Part shown: piece after piece, positions 42,540 to 51,854 of the stretch
Numbering within the stretch: the first letter of the stretch is position 1
Layout: each line of letters begins with the position of its first letter
From: Hydrogenophaga sp.
Lineage (GTDB): Bacteria > Pseudomonadota > Gammaproteobacteria > Burkholderiales > Burkholderiaceae_C
Length of the DNA: 64,000 nt
Assembly (NCBI RefSeq): GCF_011772445.1
Contig: NZ_WVZN01000034.1
Coordinates: 1-64,000 of the forward strand
Reading direction: 5' to 3'
The notes under the pieces: generated by a model
What the model was told of the DNA's origin: nothing
Database searches by the model: none
Seen by the model: only the letters and a program-made list of their open reading frames with translations
Translations under genes and position numbers: made by a program

Positions 42540-43397
42540 TTGTTTAGCAATTCATTCCCACGCGTTGTTCCGGCCGAACAGGTGATCGACCTGGTCCCGC
42601 GGCCACCTTCTTGGGCGAAGCCGACGATTCATCGGGCGCAAAGAGCTATCCAGCGCTGGAAGACGAAGGCGCTGTTTCAGGCACTGTTGGACGAGACTGG
42701 CGCTTCGGGGCCCTACGACCTCGAATCCAAGCTGATCGAAGCCTACGGAGATGCCCTGGGGCCCCGGTGCAGCGCATTCGACCGGATGAAAAATCTTGGG
42801 CAACCGGATCTCGAGAAGAAGCTGTCGCGGCTTGCTCGGGACCCCGCAAATGCCTCCAGGTGGATTTACCACGCAACCCTGTATGCGCCCAAAGCACTCG
42901 ATGTGTTGAGGGAGGCCATATGGCGACTGCTGGACCCGACGCCCATCGGACATATCGAGCTGGCAGCACTTAGCGAGCGCCGCTATTCGGAGCGGGAGGA
43001 TCCCCGCTGCATCAATGTCGTGCTCACCGATCTGGCAGGGTTCCCAGAGGATGACGAATGGGTCTACATCGGGACCGGAGCCACAAAGAAAAGGCAGGGC
43101 TTGACGCAAGCGCTGTTTGACATGCGCTACGCTGAACTATGGAGCAATGAACGCGCGTACCACTTGCACCTATTGAGTGCGATGGAGCGACTATCGAGCA
43201 AGGAACTGGACCCTGATTTGCAAGTGCTGGGGGCCGAGTGTTGTGACTACTTGGCGACTTACTTCGGCCGCATCGAGGTTCCGGAGGAGGCCCAACCGGC
43301 CCACGTGATCGAACTTCGGCTAGCGCTTTCCGCATACTTGGGTGCCGATCCGTTCGGTGTGATCTCGGGCGCCGAACTCGAGTGGTGCCCACGTTGA
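42540..43397 (+). CDS. Hypothetical protein of transposon end region
   Basis: The open frame of up to 285 residues has a TTG at 42540 as the first possible start; a GTG 14 codons further (VIDLVPRPPSW) is an alternative. The product is a soluble, largely helical acidic protein with segments such as DLESKLIEAYGDALG, PDLEKKLSRLARDP, DEWVYIGTGATKKRQG and AERYSEREDP-like loops. I recognise no family. It is divergent from the small gene at 42184 and lies inside the repeat cluster that may be a transposon end, so it is probably accessory. Confidence 0.5.
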   Translation: MFSNSFPRVVPAEQVIDLVPRPPSWAKPTIHRAQRAIQRWKTKALFQALLDETGASGPYDLESKLIEAYGDALGPRCSAFDRMKNLGQPDLEKKLSRLARDPANASRWIYHATLYAPKALDVLREAIWRLLDPTPIGHIELAALSERRYSEREDPRCINVVLTDLAGFPEDDEWVYIGTGATKKRQGLTQALFDMRYAELWSNERAYHLHLLSAMERLSSKELDPDLQVLGAECCDYLATYFGRIEVPEEAQPAHVIELRLALSAYLGADPFGVISGAELEWCPR

Positions 43398-43430
43398 TCG
43401 GCTGGGGTGCGGGCCGGCAGGTTAGTGAGC

Positions 43431-43539
43431 AAAATGACCTTATCCGGCGAGATCCTCTAAAACTGACCCTTGATGGATTCGAGCAGGGCAAATTGACCTA
43501 GTTGGAGAAATGGGTCAATTCGTGCCTACTGGTCAAAAA
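43431..43539. repeat. Cluster of five AAATTGACC-type repeats (possible transposon end)
   Basis: Five copies of a nine-base motif occur in 109 bp: AAAATGACC (43431), AAACTGACC (43460), AAATTGACC (43490), then inverted GGGTCAATT (43512) and GGTCAAAAA (43531). The first three are 29-30 bp apart and the last two 19 bp apart. Multiple transposase-binding repeats of this sort lie at the ends of Tn7/Tni and IS21-type elements. A TGTTGAAC sequence on the minus strand at 43548-43555 could be the terminal trinucleotide end. The matching other end was not found. Confidence 0.5.
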
Positions 43540-43629
43540 TGCGTTTGAGTTCAACACCTTAGGGGACCTGGGTTGTCCCACCTCCGTCACTGAGCATCGG
43601 CCTCACCCTCACTCCATCCCCAAGCTGCC

Positions 43630-45813
43630 ATGAGTTCTCTTGCACCGTCCCTGAACTTCGAGTTCGAGATCGAAGGCATGACCTGCGCTTCCTGCGTGGG
43701 CCGCGTCGAGAAGGCATTGAAGGCCGTGCCCGGTGTCAGCGAGGCCGAGGTCAACCTGGCGACCGAGCGCGCAACCGTGCGCGCCACTGGCGTCACAGCG
43801 CCGGCGCTGGTGGCCGCCGTGGAGAAGGCTGGCTACTCGGCCCTGCCCCACGAGGAGCACACCTCGACCGCGCACAGCGCCCACAAGGTCGGCGAACCGT
43901 GGTGGCCCGTGGTCTTGGCCGCCGTGCTGTCGCTCCCGCTGGTGCTGCCCATGGTGGGCATGCCGTTCGGCGCCGACTGGGCATTGAACGGTTGGGTGCA
44001 ACTGGCCCTGGCCACGCCCGTGCAGTTCTGGCTGGGCGCACGCTTCTACCGCGCCGGCTGGAAGGCGCTGCGAGCGGGCACCGGGAACATGGACCTGCTG
44101 GTGGCACTGGGCACCAGCGCGGGCTACGGCCTGAGCCTGTACCTCCTTTTCAGGCACGCAGACCACGGCACCCCGCACCTGTACTTCGAAGCCTCGGCAG
44201 TGGTCATCACCCTGGTGCTGCTGGGCAAGTGGCTGGAAGCGCGCGCCAAGCGCCAGACCACGGCCGCCATCGCCGCGCTCAATGCGCTCAAGCCCGAGGT
44301 CGCCCGGGTGCGCACGCCCGGCGGCGACGTGGACCTGCCCCTGGCGCGTGTGAAAGTGGGTGACGTGGTGATCGTTCGCCCCGGCGAACGCGTGCCGGTG
44401 GACGGCACGGTGCTCAGCGGCGTGAGCCAGGTGGACGAGTCCCTCATCACGGGCGAGAGCCTGCCGGTCGCCAAGCACGGCGGCGACAAGGTGACCGGCG
44501 GTGCCGTCAACGCCGATGGGCTGCTGGAGGTGCAGACGACGGCCGTCGGCGCCGAATCCACACTGTCGCGCATCGTGCGCCTGGTGGAGTCGGCTCAGGC
44601 GAAGAAGGCGCCCATCCAGCGCATCGTGGACCGCGTGAGCGCGGTGTTCGTGCCGGTGGTGCTGGGGCTGGCGCTGCTCACGCTGCTCGGCTGGGGCTGG
44701 TTCGCGGGCGACTGGGAACAGGCCATCCTCAACGCCGTGGCCGTGATGGTGATCGCCTGCCCCTGCGCGTTGGGCTTGGCCACTCCCACGGCCATCATGG
44801 CCGGCACCGGCGTGGCTGCGCGCCATGGCATCCTGATCAAAGACGCCGAGGCCCTGGAGGTGGCGCACCGCGTGGACACCGTGGCTTTCGACAAGACCGG
44901 CACGCTGACCGAGGGCCGGCCACAACTCGTGGCCAGCCTGGCCGCGGCGGAACACGAGGCCGATCTGATCCCCTGGAGCCTCGCGCTGCAGGCCGGCAGC
45001 GAACACCCGCTGGCACGCGCCGTGCTCGAGTCGCCCCAGGCTGCAGGCCTGACGCCCCTGCCCGCCACCCGGCTGAGCGCGGTGCCGGGCCGCGGCATGT
45101 CGGCCGAGGTCGACGGCCATGCACTGCGCCTGGGCAGCCCACGCTTCATGCAGGAGCTGGGCGTGGACACCTCGGTGCTGGCCAAGCAGGCGCAGCGCCT
45201 GCAGGACGAGGGCCGCACCGTGTCCTGGCTGGCCGACGTGACGCAGGCGCCCCGACTGGTGGGCCTGCTGGCCTTCGGCGACACCCCCAAGGCCAGCGCC
45301 GCGCGCGCGGTCGAGCGTCTGCACGGCATGGGCGTGCGCACGGTGATGCTGACGGGTGACAACCGGGGCGCGGCCACGGCCGTGGGCCAGCGCCTGGGCA
45401 TCGAGCGCATCGAGGCCGAGGTGCTGCCCGCCGACAAGGCCGCCGTGGTGAGCGGCCTGAAACAGGGCGGGCACGCGGTGGCCATGGTGGGCGACGGCAT
45501 CAACGACGCCCCTGCCCTCGCCTCGGCCGACGTGGGCATCGCCATGTCCACCGGCACCGACGTGGCCATGCACGCGGCCGGCATCACGCTGATGCGAGGC
45601 GACCCGGCGCTGGTGGCCGATGCGATCGACATTTCGCGCCGCACCTACCGCAAGATCCGCCAGAACCTGTTCTGGGCCTTCGCCTACAACGTGATCGGCA
45701 TCCCGCTGGCGGCGGCCGGCCTGCTCAACCCGATGGTGGCCGGCGCGGCCATGGCGCTGAGCAGCGTGAGCGTGGTGAGCAACGCCCTGCTGTTGCGCGG
45801 CTGGCGGCGCTGA
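43630..45813 (+). CDS. copA: Cu+-exporting P1B-type ATPase (CopA-like)
   Basis: The 727-residue ATPase has one N-terminal HMA domain ([10 protein letters not shown], residues 17-26), about eight membrane helices, the TGES actuator motif and the ion-pathway CPC ([10 protein letters not shown]). It also has the phosphorylation site DKTGTLTEG and hinge [21 protein letters not shown] and the Met/Ser-rich last helix ([15 protein letters not shown]) are the Cu(I)-type helix signatures. It pumps Cu+ from the cytoplasm to the periplasm. It is not part of the copper operon at 7-10 kb and has no CueR-type promoter that I can see upstream. Confidence 0.93.
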   Translation: MSSLAPSLNFEFEIEGMTCASCVGRVEKALKAVPGVSEAEVNLATERATVRATGVTAPALVAAVEKAGYSALPHEEHTSTAHSAHKVGEPWWPVVLAAVLSLPLVLPMVGMPFGADWALNGWVQLALATPVQFWLGARFYRAGWKALRAGTGNMDLLVALGTSAGYGLSLYLLFRHADHGTPHLYFEASAVVITLVLLGKWLEARAKRQTTAAIAALNALKPEVARVRTPGGDVDLPLARVKVGDVVIVRPGERVPVDGTVLSGVSQVDESLITGESLPVAKHGGDKVTGGAVNADGLLEVQTTAVGAESTLSRIVRLVESAQAKKAPIQRIVDRVSAVFVPVVLGLALLTLLGWGWFAGDWEQAILNAVAVMVIACPCALGLATPTAIMAGTGVAARHGILIKDAEALEVAHRVDTVAFDKTGTLTEGRPQLVASLAAAEHEADLIPWSLALQAGSEHPLARAVLESPQAAGLTPLPATRLSAVPGRGMSAEVDGHALRLGSPRFMQELGVDTSVLAKQAQRLQDEGRTVSWLADVTQAPRLVGLLAFGDTPKASAARAVERLHGMGVRTVMLTGDNRGAATAVGQRLGIERIEAEVLPADKAAVVSGLKQGGHAVAMVGDGINDAPALASADVGIAMSTGTDVAMHAAGITLMRGDPALVADAIDISRRTYRKIRQNLFWAFAYNVIGIPLAAAGLLNPMVAGAAMALSSVSVVSNALLLRGWRR

Positions 45814-45817
45814 CGCC

Positions 45818-46381
45818 TCAGCGGCCGCGCGCGGCGGCCACGAACTGTGCGAAGCCCTGCACGAAGTCCGCCAGTTGGCGGGCGATGGCCTCGTCCTGCA
45901 AGGCGCCGTCCGCGCCGAAGACCGAACCGGCGCGCGAGACCATCAGGCGCCCGCCGCTCCAGTGCTGTGCGCCCAGGGTGCGCAGCACGGGCAGCCAGTG
46001 GGCCTGTCCCATCACCGTTCCGAAGCCGCCGGGCGAGGCACCGATGACGGCCACCGGACGGTTGCGGAACACATCGGGCATGCCGGGCGTGGGGCGCGAC
46101 AGCCAGTCGATGGTGTTCTTGAACACGCCCGGAATGCCGTTGTTGTATTCGGGCGAAACCAGCAGCAGGCCATCGGCGGCGAGGATGCGCTCCTTCAAGG
46201 CGCGGACCGCCGGCGGGGTGCCGCTGGCCTGCTCCAGGTCGCCGTCGTACAGCGGCACGCCGTGCACGGTGGCGGCGTCGAAGCTGGTGTCCGCGCCCGC
46301 GGCGGCTTGAGCCGCCTTCAGCAGCGAGGTGTTGAAAGAGCCGGCGCGCAGGCTGCCGGACAGGCCGAGCAAGGTGGTCAT
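45818..46381 (-). CDS. NADPH-dependent FMN reductase / quinone reductase (ChrR/YieF-like)
   Basis: The 187-residue flavodoxin-like protein has the FMN phosphate loop GLSGSLRAGSFNTSL, the substrate loop SPEYNNGIPGVFKNTIDWLSRP and ASPGGFGTV. Enzymes of this group reduce quinones, chromate or other electrophiles with NAD(P)H and protect against oxidative stress. The ATG at 46381 is preceded by AGGAG. It converges on the copper ATPase gene, the stops being four bases apart. Confidence 0.87.
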   Translation of the reverse strand: MTTLLGLSGSLRAGSFNTSLLKAAQAAAGADTSFDAATVHGVPLYDGDLEQASGTPPAVRALKERILAADGLLLVSPEYNNGIPGVFKNTIDWLSRPTPGMPDVFRNRPVAVIGASPGGFGTVMGQAHWLPVLRTLGAQHWSGGRLMVSRAGSVFGADGALQDEAIARQLADFVQGFAQFVAAARGR

Positions 46382-46426
46382 GGGAAAAGGCTCCTGGTGG
46401 GAACCTCGAGGCTACACCGGCCGCGA

Positions 46427-47380
46427 TCAGCGCCCCATGCCCTCACGCTCCATCAGCAGGTAGGTGTTGTAGGCGTTGATGCGGTTGGCCGCACCGAACA
46501 GCGGCAGGGATTCGAAGCGCGACCAGTCGGTGCGCGCGTAGGCGTCCTCGAAGGGTTCGAGGTTCCTGGCGGCTTCGCCCATGGCCTGCCGCAGGTGGAC
46601 GAGGTAGTCGCGGGTCAACTGCAGATCCGCGACGGACTGATCGGACACCGGCCCATGGCCCGGCACCAGCAGGCGCGGCTGCAAGGCCAGCAGGCGATCG
46701 AGTGACCGGATCCAGCCGCTGCTGTCGGCCAGGCCCACGAAGGGGATGCGCCCGCGAAACACCAGGTCGCCCGCGAACAGCACGCCGGTGCGCTCATGCA
46801 ACACCACCAGGTCCTCGGGCGTGTGGGCCGGCCCGGCCAGTTGCAGGCGAAAGCGCTCGCCACCGAGTTCGAGCACGGTGTCGGCCTGCAGCCAGCGGTC
46901 CGCTGGCACCAGCCGCGTGTGCTCGTCGATCCAGGGCGCCAGCTCTTCACGGCTGGCTTGCAGGCGCAGCCGCGCCGTGTCGGACGCCAGGTACTCGCGC
47001 CCCTGCTCCCCCGCCACGATGGTGGCGCCCGCCGCCTTGAAGCGCTGCAGGCCGTAGATGTGGTCCGCGTGGTAGTGCGTCACGATCACGTAGCGCACCG
47101 GCAGCGGCGTGATCCGCGCGATTTCGGCCAGCAGCTCATCGGCCAGTGCCGGCGAGCCCAGCGCGTCGATGACCACCACCCCTTCGCGCGTGACCACGAA
47201 GGCCGCGTTGGAGATGAAGTTGCGGTTGGCCGGCGAGCCCAGCGCCGCCGCGCCCTGCGCGAACCAGATGTCGGGCGCCACCGGCTGCACGCGCAGCGGC
47301 GTTTGTGCCAGGGCCTGGGTCAGCGTGAGCAGGCCCAACAACAGGCCCGGGACAGTGCGGCGGGAGAAACAACAGAACAT
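46427..47380 (-). CDS. Exported MBL-fold metallohydrolase
   Basis: The start is taken at the ATG at 47380 (MFCCFSRR), followed by a signal peptide ending in TQALAQ. The 317-residue product has the metallo-beta-lactamase site THYHADHIYG (HxHxDH), a His in GPAHTPEDLVV and the Asp in LFAGDLVF. Many exported relatives are annotated as quinoprotein-relay or general MBL hydrolases. The substrate cannot be assigned. It is divergent from the amino-acid binding protein gene. Confidence 0.8.
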   Translation of the reverse strand: MFCCFSRRTVPGLLLGLLTLTQALAQTPLRVQPVAPDIWFAQGAAALGSPANRNFISNAAFVVTREGVVVIDALGSPALADELLAEIARITPLPVRYVIVTHYHADHIYGLQRFKAAGATIVAGEQGREYLASDTARLRLQASREELAPWIDEHTRLVPADRWLQADTVLELGGERFRLQLAGPAHTPEDLVVLHERTGVLFAGDLVFRGRIPFVGLADSSGWIRSLDRLLALQPRLLVPGHGPVSDQSVADLQLTRDYLVHLRQAMGEAARNLEPFEDAYARTDWSRFESLPLFGAANRINAYNTYLLMEREGMGR

Positions 47381-47587
47381 AAGCAAGGCCGAATGTATCA
47401 GCGGGTGAGCGCGCTGGCGAGGCCATGCCGGCGCGGCCGCTGGCTTGCTTCTTGCACCCGCGACCGGGGGCCACTGACCGAGGGAAACACCTGCCCTTTT
47501 GGAGCCAGCGCCCCACAAGCCCAGACCTACAATCCCGCCTACTTCGCACCAGCCGGATGGCCGGTTGGGCGGCAACCGAGATCTCTC

Positions 47588-48436
47588 ATGAAACACGTTG
47601 TCCTGTATTCCGCGCTGATCGCCGCGGTGGCCCTGTCGGCCTGCGGCAAGAAGGAGGAAGCGGCACCCGCCGCCGCGCCGGCCCCGGCACCGGCCGCTGC
47701 CCCGGCGGCCGCCCCCGCACCGGCCGCCCTGCCCGAGCTCAAGGTCGCCATCGACCCGACCTACGAGCCCTTCACCTTCAAGACCGCCGACGGCAAGCCC
47801 ACCGGCTTCGACGTGGACATTGCCGAAGCCCTGTGCAAGGAGATCAAGCGCCAATGCGTCTTCGTCGAACAGGTCTGGGACAGCATGATCCCCGGCCTGC
47901 AGGCCAAGAAGTACGACGCGATCATCAGCTCCATGTCCATCACCGAGGAGCGCCTGCAGGTCGTCGACTTCACGGACAAGTACTACTTCACCCCCAGCCG
48001 CATCGTGGTGAAGAACGGCACCGCCTACACCGATCCGGCCTCGCTCAAGGGCAAGAAGCTCGGCGTGCTCAAGGGCAGCACGCAAGAGAAGTACGCCATG
48101 GCCGAACTCAAGCCCGCCGGCGCGAACATCGTTCCCTACGAAGCGCAGGATCAGGTCTACCTGGACATCAAGTCCGGCCGCCTCGACGGCACCGTGGCCG
48201 ACCAGGTGGAAGTCAACGGCGGTTTCCTGAGCAAGCCCGAGGGCAAGGACTACGGCTTCGTCGGCCCTGTGCTGGACGACCCCAAGTACTACGGCACCGG
48301 CGTGGGCGTGGCGCTTCGCAAGGGCGAAACCGCGCTCAAGGACGAGCTGAACGCCGCCATCAAGGCCATCCGCTCCAACGGCGTCTACGACACCGTCAGC
48401 AAGAAGTACTTCGACTTCGACGTCTACGGCAAGTAA
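47588..48436 (+). CDS. Amino-acid ABC transporter periplasmic binding lipoprotein
   Basis: The ATG at 47588 begins a lipoprotein signal (lipobox ALSAC) followed by a long Ala/Pro linker (residues about 24-46). A family-3 solute-binding domain follows: VAIDPTYEPFTFK, GFDVDIAEALCKEIKRQC, ISSMSITEERLQVVDFTDKYY. The total is 282 residues. Binding proteins of this subgroup favour Lys/Arg/Orn or His. The two permease genes and an ATPase gene downstream complete the importer. Confidence 0.88.
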   Translation: MKHVVLYSALIAAVALSACGKKEEAAPAAAPAPAPAAAPAAAPAPAALPELKVAIDPTYEPFTFKTADGKPTGFDVDIAEALCKEIKRQCVFVEQVWDSMIPGLQAKKYDAIISSMSITEERLQVVDFTDKYYFTPSRIVVKNGTAYTDPASLKGKKLGVLKGSTQEKYAMAELKPAGANIVPYEAQDQVYLDIKSGRLDGTVADQVEVNGGFLSKPEGKDYGFVGPVLDDPKYYGTGVGVALRKGETALKDELNAAIKAIRSNGVYDTVSKKYFDFDVYGK

Positions 48437-48448
48437 GCCGCGAGCGGT

Positions 48449-49132
48449 TTGTCCGGCTACTACCAGTCCATCCTGCAAGGCGCCCTGCTCACGGTGGGCG
48501 TCTCACTGGCCGCCCTCGGGGTGGCCATTTTGTTGGGCCTGGTGGGCGCGGTGGCCAAGCTCTCGGGCCGCCGCCCCCTGGTGTGGCTGGCCACGGCATA
48601 CACCACGGTGGTGCGCGGCGTGCCCGAACTCGTGCTCATGCTGCTCGTCTTCTACGGCGGCACCATCGGTTTGAACCACCTGCTCGAGGCCATGGGCAGC
48701 CGCCGCACGGTGGACATCAACCCCTTCGCGGCCGGCGTGCTCACCATCGGCTTCATCTACGGCGCCTACATGACGGAAACCTTCCGCGGTGCCATCCTGG
48801 CCATTCCGCGCGGGCAGATGGAAGCGGCCTGGGCCTTCGGCATGGGGCCGCTGCGCACCTTCCTGCGCATCACCGCGCCGCAGATGGTGCGCTACGCCAT
48901 CCCCGGCTTCACCAACAACTGGCTGGTGCTCATCAAGGCCACGGCCCTGGTCAGCCTGATCGGCCTGCACGAGATGACCTACCTGGCCAAGCAGGCCAGC
49001 GCGGCCACGCGCGAGCCCTTCACCTTCTTCCTGTTCGCGGCGGCGCTGTTCCTCGTCTACACCTCGGTGTCGCTGTGGGCGCTGCGCTGGGTCAACCGGC
49101 GCTTCAGCCTGGGCGTCAAGCGCACGGCCTGA
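48449..49132 (+). CDS. Amino-acid ABC transporter permease (HisQ-like)
   Basis: The 227-residue permease starts at a TTG at 48449 (MSGYYQSILQGALLTVG). No ATG exists near the expected N-terminus, and the ribosome site is weak (GAG). It has about five helices and the EAA-type loop EAAWAFGMGPLRTFLRITAPQ that contacts the ATPase. It is the first of two heteromeric permeases for the binding protein encoded 12 bp upstream. Confidence 0.87.
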   Translation: MSGYYQSILQGALLTVGVSLAALGVAILLGLVGAVAKLSGRRPLVWLATAYTTVVRGVPELVLMLLVFYGGTIGLNHLLEAMGSRRTVDINPFAAGVLTIGFIYGAYMTETFRGAILAIPRGQMEAAWAFGMGPLRTFLRITAPQMVRYAIPGFTNNWLVLIKATALVSLIGLHEMTYLAKQASAATREPFTFFLFAAALFLVYTSVSLWALRWVNRRFSLGVKRTA

Positions 49133-49151
49133 GCCGTTTCGAGCATCATCC

Positions 49152-49865
49152 ATGCGCTGGGACATCATCTTCCAACCCGCCCACCTCGCCATGTACGGCG
49201 AGGGCGTGCTCACCACCCTGAGCCTGCTGCTGTCGTGCCTGGCCATCGGCGGCGTGCTGGCGGTGGTGTTCGCGCTGGCGCTCACGCAGGGCCCGGCGCC
49301 GCTGCGCTGGCTGGTCGGGGGGTACACCTACGTGATCCGCGGCACGCCGCTGCTGATCCAGATGTACATGATCTATTACGGCCTGGCCCAGCTCGAATGG
49401 ATCCAGGCGCGCTGGGACGCGGTGTGGCCCTGGACCCTGTTCAAGGACGCCTTCTTCTGCGCCCTGCTCGCTTTCAGCCTGAACACGGCGGGCTACACGG
49501 CCGAGATGCTGGCGGGCTCCATCCGCGAGACGGCGGCCGGCGAGATCGAGGCCGCGCAGGCCATGGGCATGGGCCGCTGGCAGGCGCTGCGGCGCATCGT
49601 GCTGCCCAGCGCCATGCGCCGCACCCTGCCCGCCTACAGCAACGAGGTCGTGATGATGCTGCACAGCACCAGCCTGGCCAGCGCCGTGCCGGCCATGCTG
49701 GACGTGACGGCCGCCGCCAGCCGCATCTACTCCGACTTCTACCTGCCCTTCGAGGCCTACATCTTCGCCGCCGCCATCTACCTCACCATCACCTTCACCC
49801 TGGTGGGCGTGTTCAAGCTGAGCGAGCGGCACTTCCTTGCGCACCTCGCGCCGCGCGCGCACTGA
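49152..49865 (+). CDS. Amino-acid ABC transporter permease (HisM-like)
   Basis: The 237-residue protein is the second permease, with about five helices and the EAA loop EAAQAMGMGRWQALRRIVLPSA. GTYVIRGTPLLIQMYMIYYG-like sequence near residue 55 is typical of HisM/polar amino-acid permeases. It starts 19 bp after the HisQ-like gene. It forms the channel with HisQ-like and the ATPase encoded at 51.0 kb. Confidence 0.88.
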   Translation: MRWDIIFQPAHLAMYGEGVLTTLSLLLSCLAIGGVLAVVFALALTQGPAPLRWLVGGYTYVIRGTPLLIQMYMIYYGLAQLEWIQARWDAVWPWTLFKDAFFCALLAFSLNTAGYTAEMLAGSIRETAAGEIEAAQAMGMGRWQALRRIVLPSAMRRTLPAYSNEVVMMLHSTSLASAVPAMLDVTAAASRIYSDFYLPFEAYIFAAAIYLTITFTLVGVFKLSERHFLAHLAPRAH

Positions 49866-49893
49866 GCCCCCACTGAGCTATCGTGTGTCCACC

Positions 49894-51030
49894 ATGGAAC
49901 GGCGTGAACACCCCCTGTTGAGCCCGAGCCTGGGCAGCCAGAAGCACCTGGTCTCTTTCCGGTACGGCGCGGCCGACGCCCGGCCCAAGGTCTATCTGCA
50001 GGCCAGCCTGCACGCCGAGGAACTGCCGGGCATGCTGGTGGCGCACCACCTGCGCCCCCTGCTCGAAGCCGCCGAGCGCGCCGGCCGCCTGCGCGGGCAG
50101 GTGGTGCTGGTGCCGGCGGCCAACCCCATCGGCCTGTCGCAGCGGCTCAACCACCGCGCCATGGGCCGCTTCGAATTCGGCACCGCGCAGAACTTCAACC
50201 GCCACTACCCCAAGCTGGCGGATGCCGTGTTCGACGCGGTGCGCGCTCGCCTCGGCGCGGACCCGGCCGCCAACGTGGCCCTGGTGCGCCGCGCCGCCAC
50301 CGACTGGCTCCAGGCATGGCAGCCCGCGAGCGAACTCGACAGCCTGCGCCGCCAGCTTTTCCTGCTGGCGCACGACGCCGACGTGGTGCTCGACCTGCAC
50401 TGCGACTGGGAGGCCGTGCTGCACCTGTACGCCGAAGAGGCCTGCTGGCCGCCGCTGGCGCCGCTGGCCTGGCTGCTGGGCTGCCGCGCGGTGCTGCTCG
50501 CGCGCGACTCGGGCGGCGAGCCCTTCGACGAATCGCTCTCCGGCCTGTGGTGGCGCCTGGCCGAGCGACTGCGGGACGAAGGCATCACCCACCCGCTGCC
50601 GCAGGGCTGCGCCAGCGCCACCGTGGAACTGCGCGGCGAAGGCGACGTGTCGCACGCGCACGCGCAGGCCGACGCCACAGCCCTCATGACCTACCTGCAA
50701 CACCTGGGCGTGATCGACGGGCCGGCACCCGCGATTCCCGAGCCCTCGTGCCAGGCCACGCCGCTGGCGGGTTCGGAGACGCTGCACAGCCCCGTGGCGG
50801 GCGTGGTGGTGTTCAGCGCCCGCCCGGGCGACACGCTCGCCGCGGGCGAGCTCGTGGCCGAGATCATCGACCCCACCGCGCCCGGCGCCTCGCGCGTGCA
50901 CCGGGTCACCGCCGGCGTGGCGGGCGTGCTCTACGCCGCCATCGGCGAACGTTATGTCGTGGCCGGTGGCGAACTCTGCAAGATCGCCGGCGCCACACCG
51001 TTCCGCACCGGGCACCTGCTCGGCGCCTGA
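49894..51030 (+). CDS. Succinylglutamate desuccinylase/aspartoacylase-family metallopeptidase
   Basis: The ATG at 49894 (MERREHPLL) is chosen; a GTG three codons earlier is possible. The 378-residue enzyme has the zinc ligands of the M14/AstE-AspA family: H-x2-E in [10 protein letters not shown] and the later His in [10 protein letters not shown]-terminal small beta domain with biotinyl-like [10 protein letters not shown] follows. Relatives remove acyl groups from amino acids. Placed inside the importer operon between permease and ATPase, it probably processes the imported substrate. Confidence 0.83.
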   Translation: MERREHPLLSPSLGSQKHLVSFRYGAADARPKVYLQASLHAEELPGMLVAHHLRPLLEAAERAGRLRGQVVLVPAANPIGLSQRLNHRAMGRFEFGTAQNFNRHYPKLADAVFDAVRARLGADPAANVALVRRAATDWLQAWQPASELDSLRRQLFLLAHDADVVLDLHCDWEAVLHLYAEEACWPPLAPLAWLLGCRAVLLARDSGGEPFDESLSGLWWRLAERLRDEGITHPLPQGCASATVELRGEGDVSHAHAQADATALMTYLQHLGVIDGPAPAIPEPSCQATPLAGSETLHSPVAGVVVFSARPGDTLAAGELVAEIIDPTAPGASRVHRVTAGVAGVLYAAIGERYVVAGGELCKIAGATPFRTGHLLGA

Positions 51031-51044
51031 TTCACCAGCCACCC

Positions 51045-51842
51045 ATGACATCGACCGCCCCCTCCCCCGCGGCCGCCGCGCCCCTGCTGGCCGTGCACGA
51101 CATCCACAAGCGCTTCGGCCAGAACGAGGTGCTCAAGGGCGTCTCGCTCGAGGCGCGCGCGGGCGATGTGATCAGCCTGATCGGCAGCTCGGGCTCGGGC
51201 AAGAGCACCCTGCTTCGTTGCATCAACCTGCTGGAGAAACCCAACGCGGGGCGCATCGTGCTCGGCGGCGAGGAGCTCAAGCTCGCGGCCGACCGGCACG
51301 GCGAGCTGCACGCCGTCGACGCGAAGCAACTGCAGCGCCTGCGCACGCGCCTGGCCATGGTGTTCCAGCACTTCAACCTGTGGGCGCACATGACGGTGCT
51401 GCAGAACATCATCGAGGCGCCCGTGCACGTGCTGGGCGTGCCGCGCGATCAGGCGGTGCAGACGGCGCGCAAGTACCTGGAGCGCGTGGGCCTGGCCGGT
51501 GTGGAAGACCGCTACCCCTCGCACATGAGCGGCGGCCAGCAGCAGCGCGTGGCCATTGCGCGCGCCCTGGCGGTGGAGCCCGCGGTGATGCTCTTCGACG
51601 AGCCCACCTCCGCTCTCGATCCGGAGTTGGTGGGCGAGGTGCTGCGCGTCATGCGACTGCTGGCCGAGGAAGGCCGCACCATGGTGGTCGTGACGCACGA
51701 GATGGGCTTTGCCCGCGAGGTGTCTTCGCACCTCATCTTCCTGCACAAGGGCTGCATCGAGGAACAGGGCGTGCCGCGTGAGGTGCTGGCCGCCCCCAGG
51801 AGCGAGCGGCTGGCCCAGTTCCTCAAGGGCAACCTGAAATAA
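51045..51842 (+). CDS. Amino-acid ABC transporter ATPase (HisP-like)
   Basis: The 265-residue ATPase has Walker [11 protein letters not shown]-loop [10 protein letters not shown], signature [15 protein letters not shown], Walker [13 protein letters not shown] and the switch His in VVTHEMGFA. It matches HisP/GlnQ-type ATPases. The ATG at 51045 lies 14 bp after the peptidase gene. It completes the importer operon. Confidence 0.92.
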   Translation: MTSTAPSPAAAAPLLAVHDIHKRFGQNEVLKGVSLEARAGDVISLIGSSGSGKSTLLRCINLLEKPNAGRIVLGGEELKLAADRHGELHAVDAKQLQRLRTRLAMVFQHFNLWAHMTVLQNIIEAPVHVLGVPRDQAVQTARKYLERVGLAGVEDRYPSHMSGGQQQRVAIARALAVEPAVMLFDEPTSALDPELVGEVLRVMRLLAEEGRTMVVVTHEMGFAREVSSHLIFLHKGCIEEQGVPREVLAAPRSERLAQFLKGNLK

Positions 51843-51854
51843 GCCGCGCCCGGC

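Noticed and set aside
43431..43539. Short repeats as a CRISPR array
   Set aside because: Units are nine bases, imperfect and in both orientations, with no cas gene; transposase-binding repeats are a better reading.
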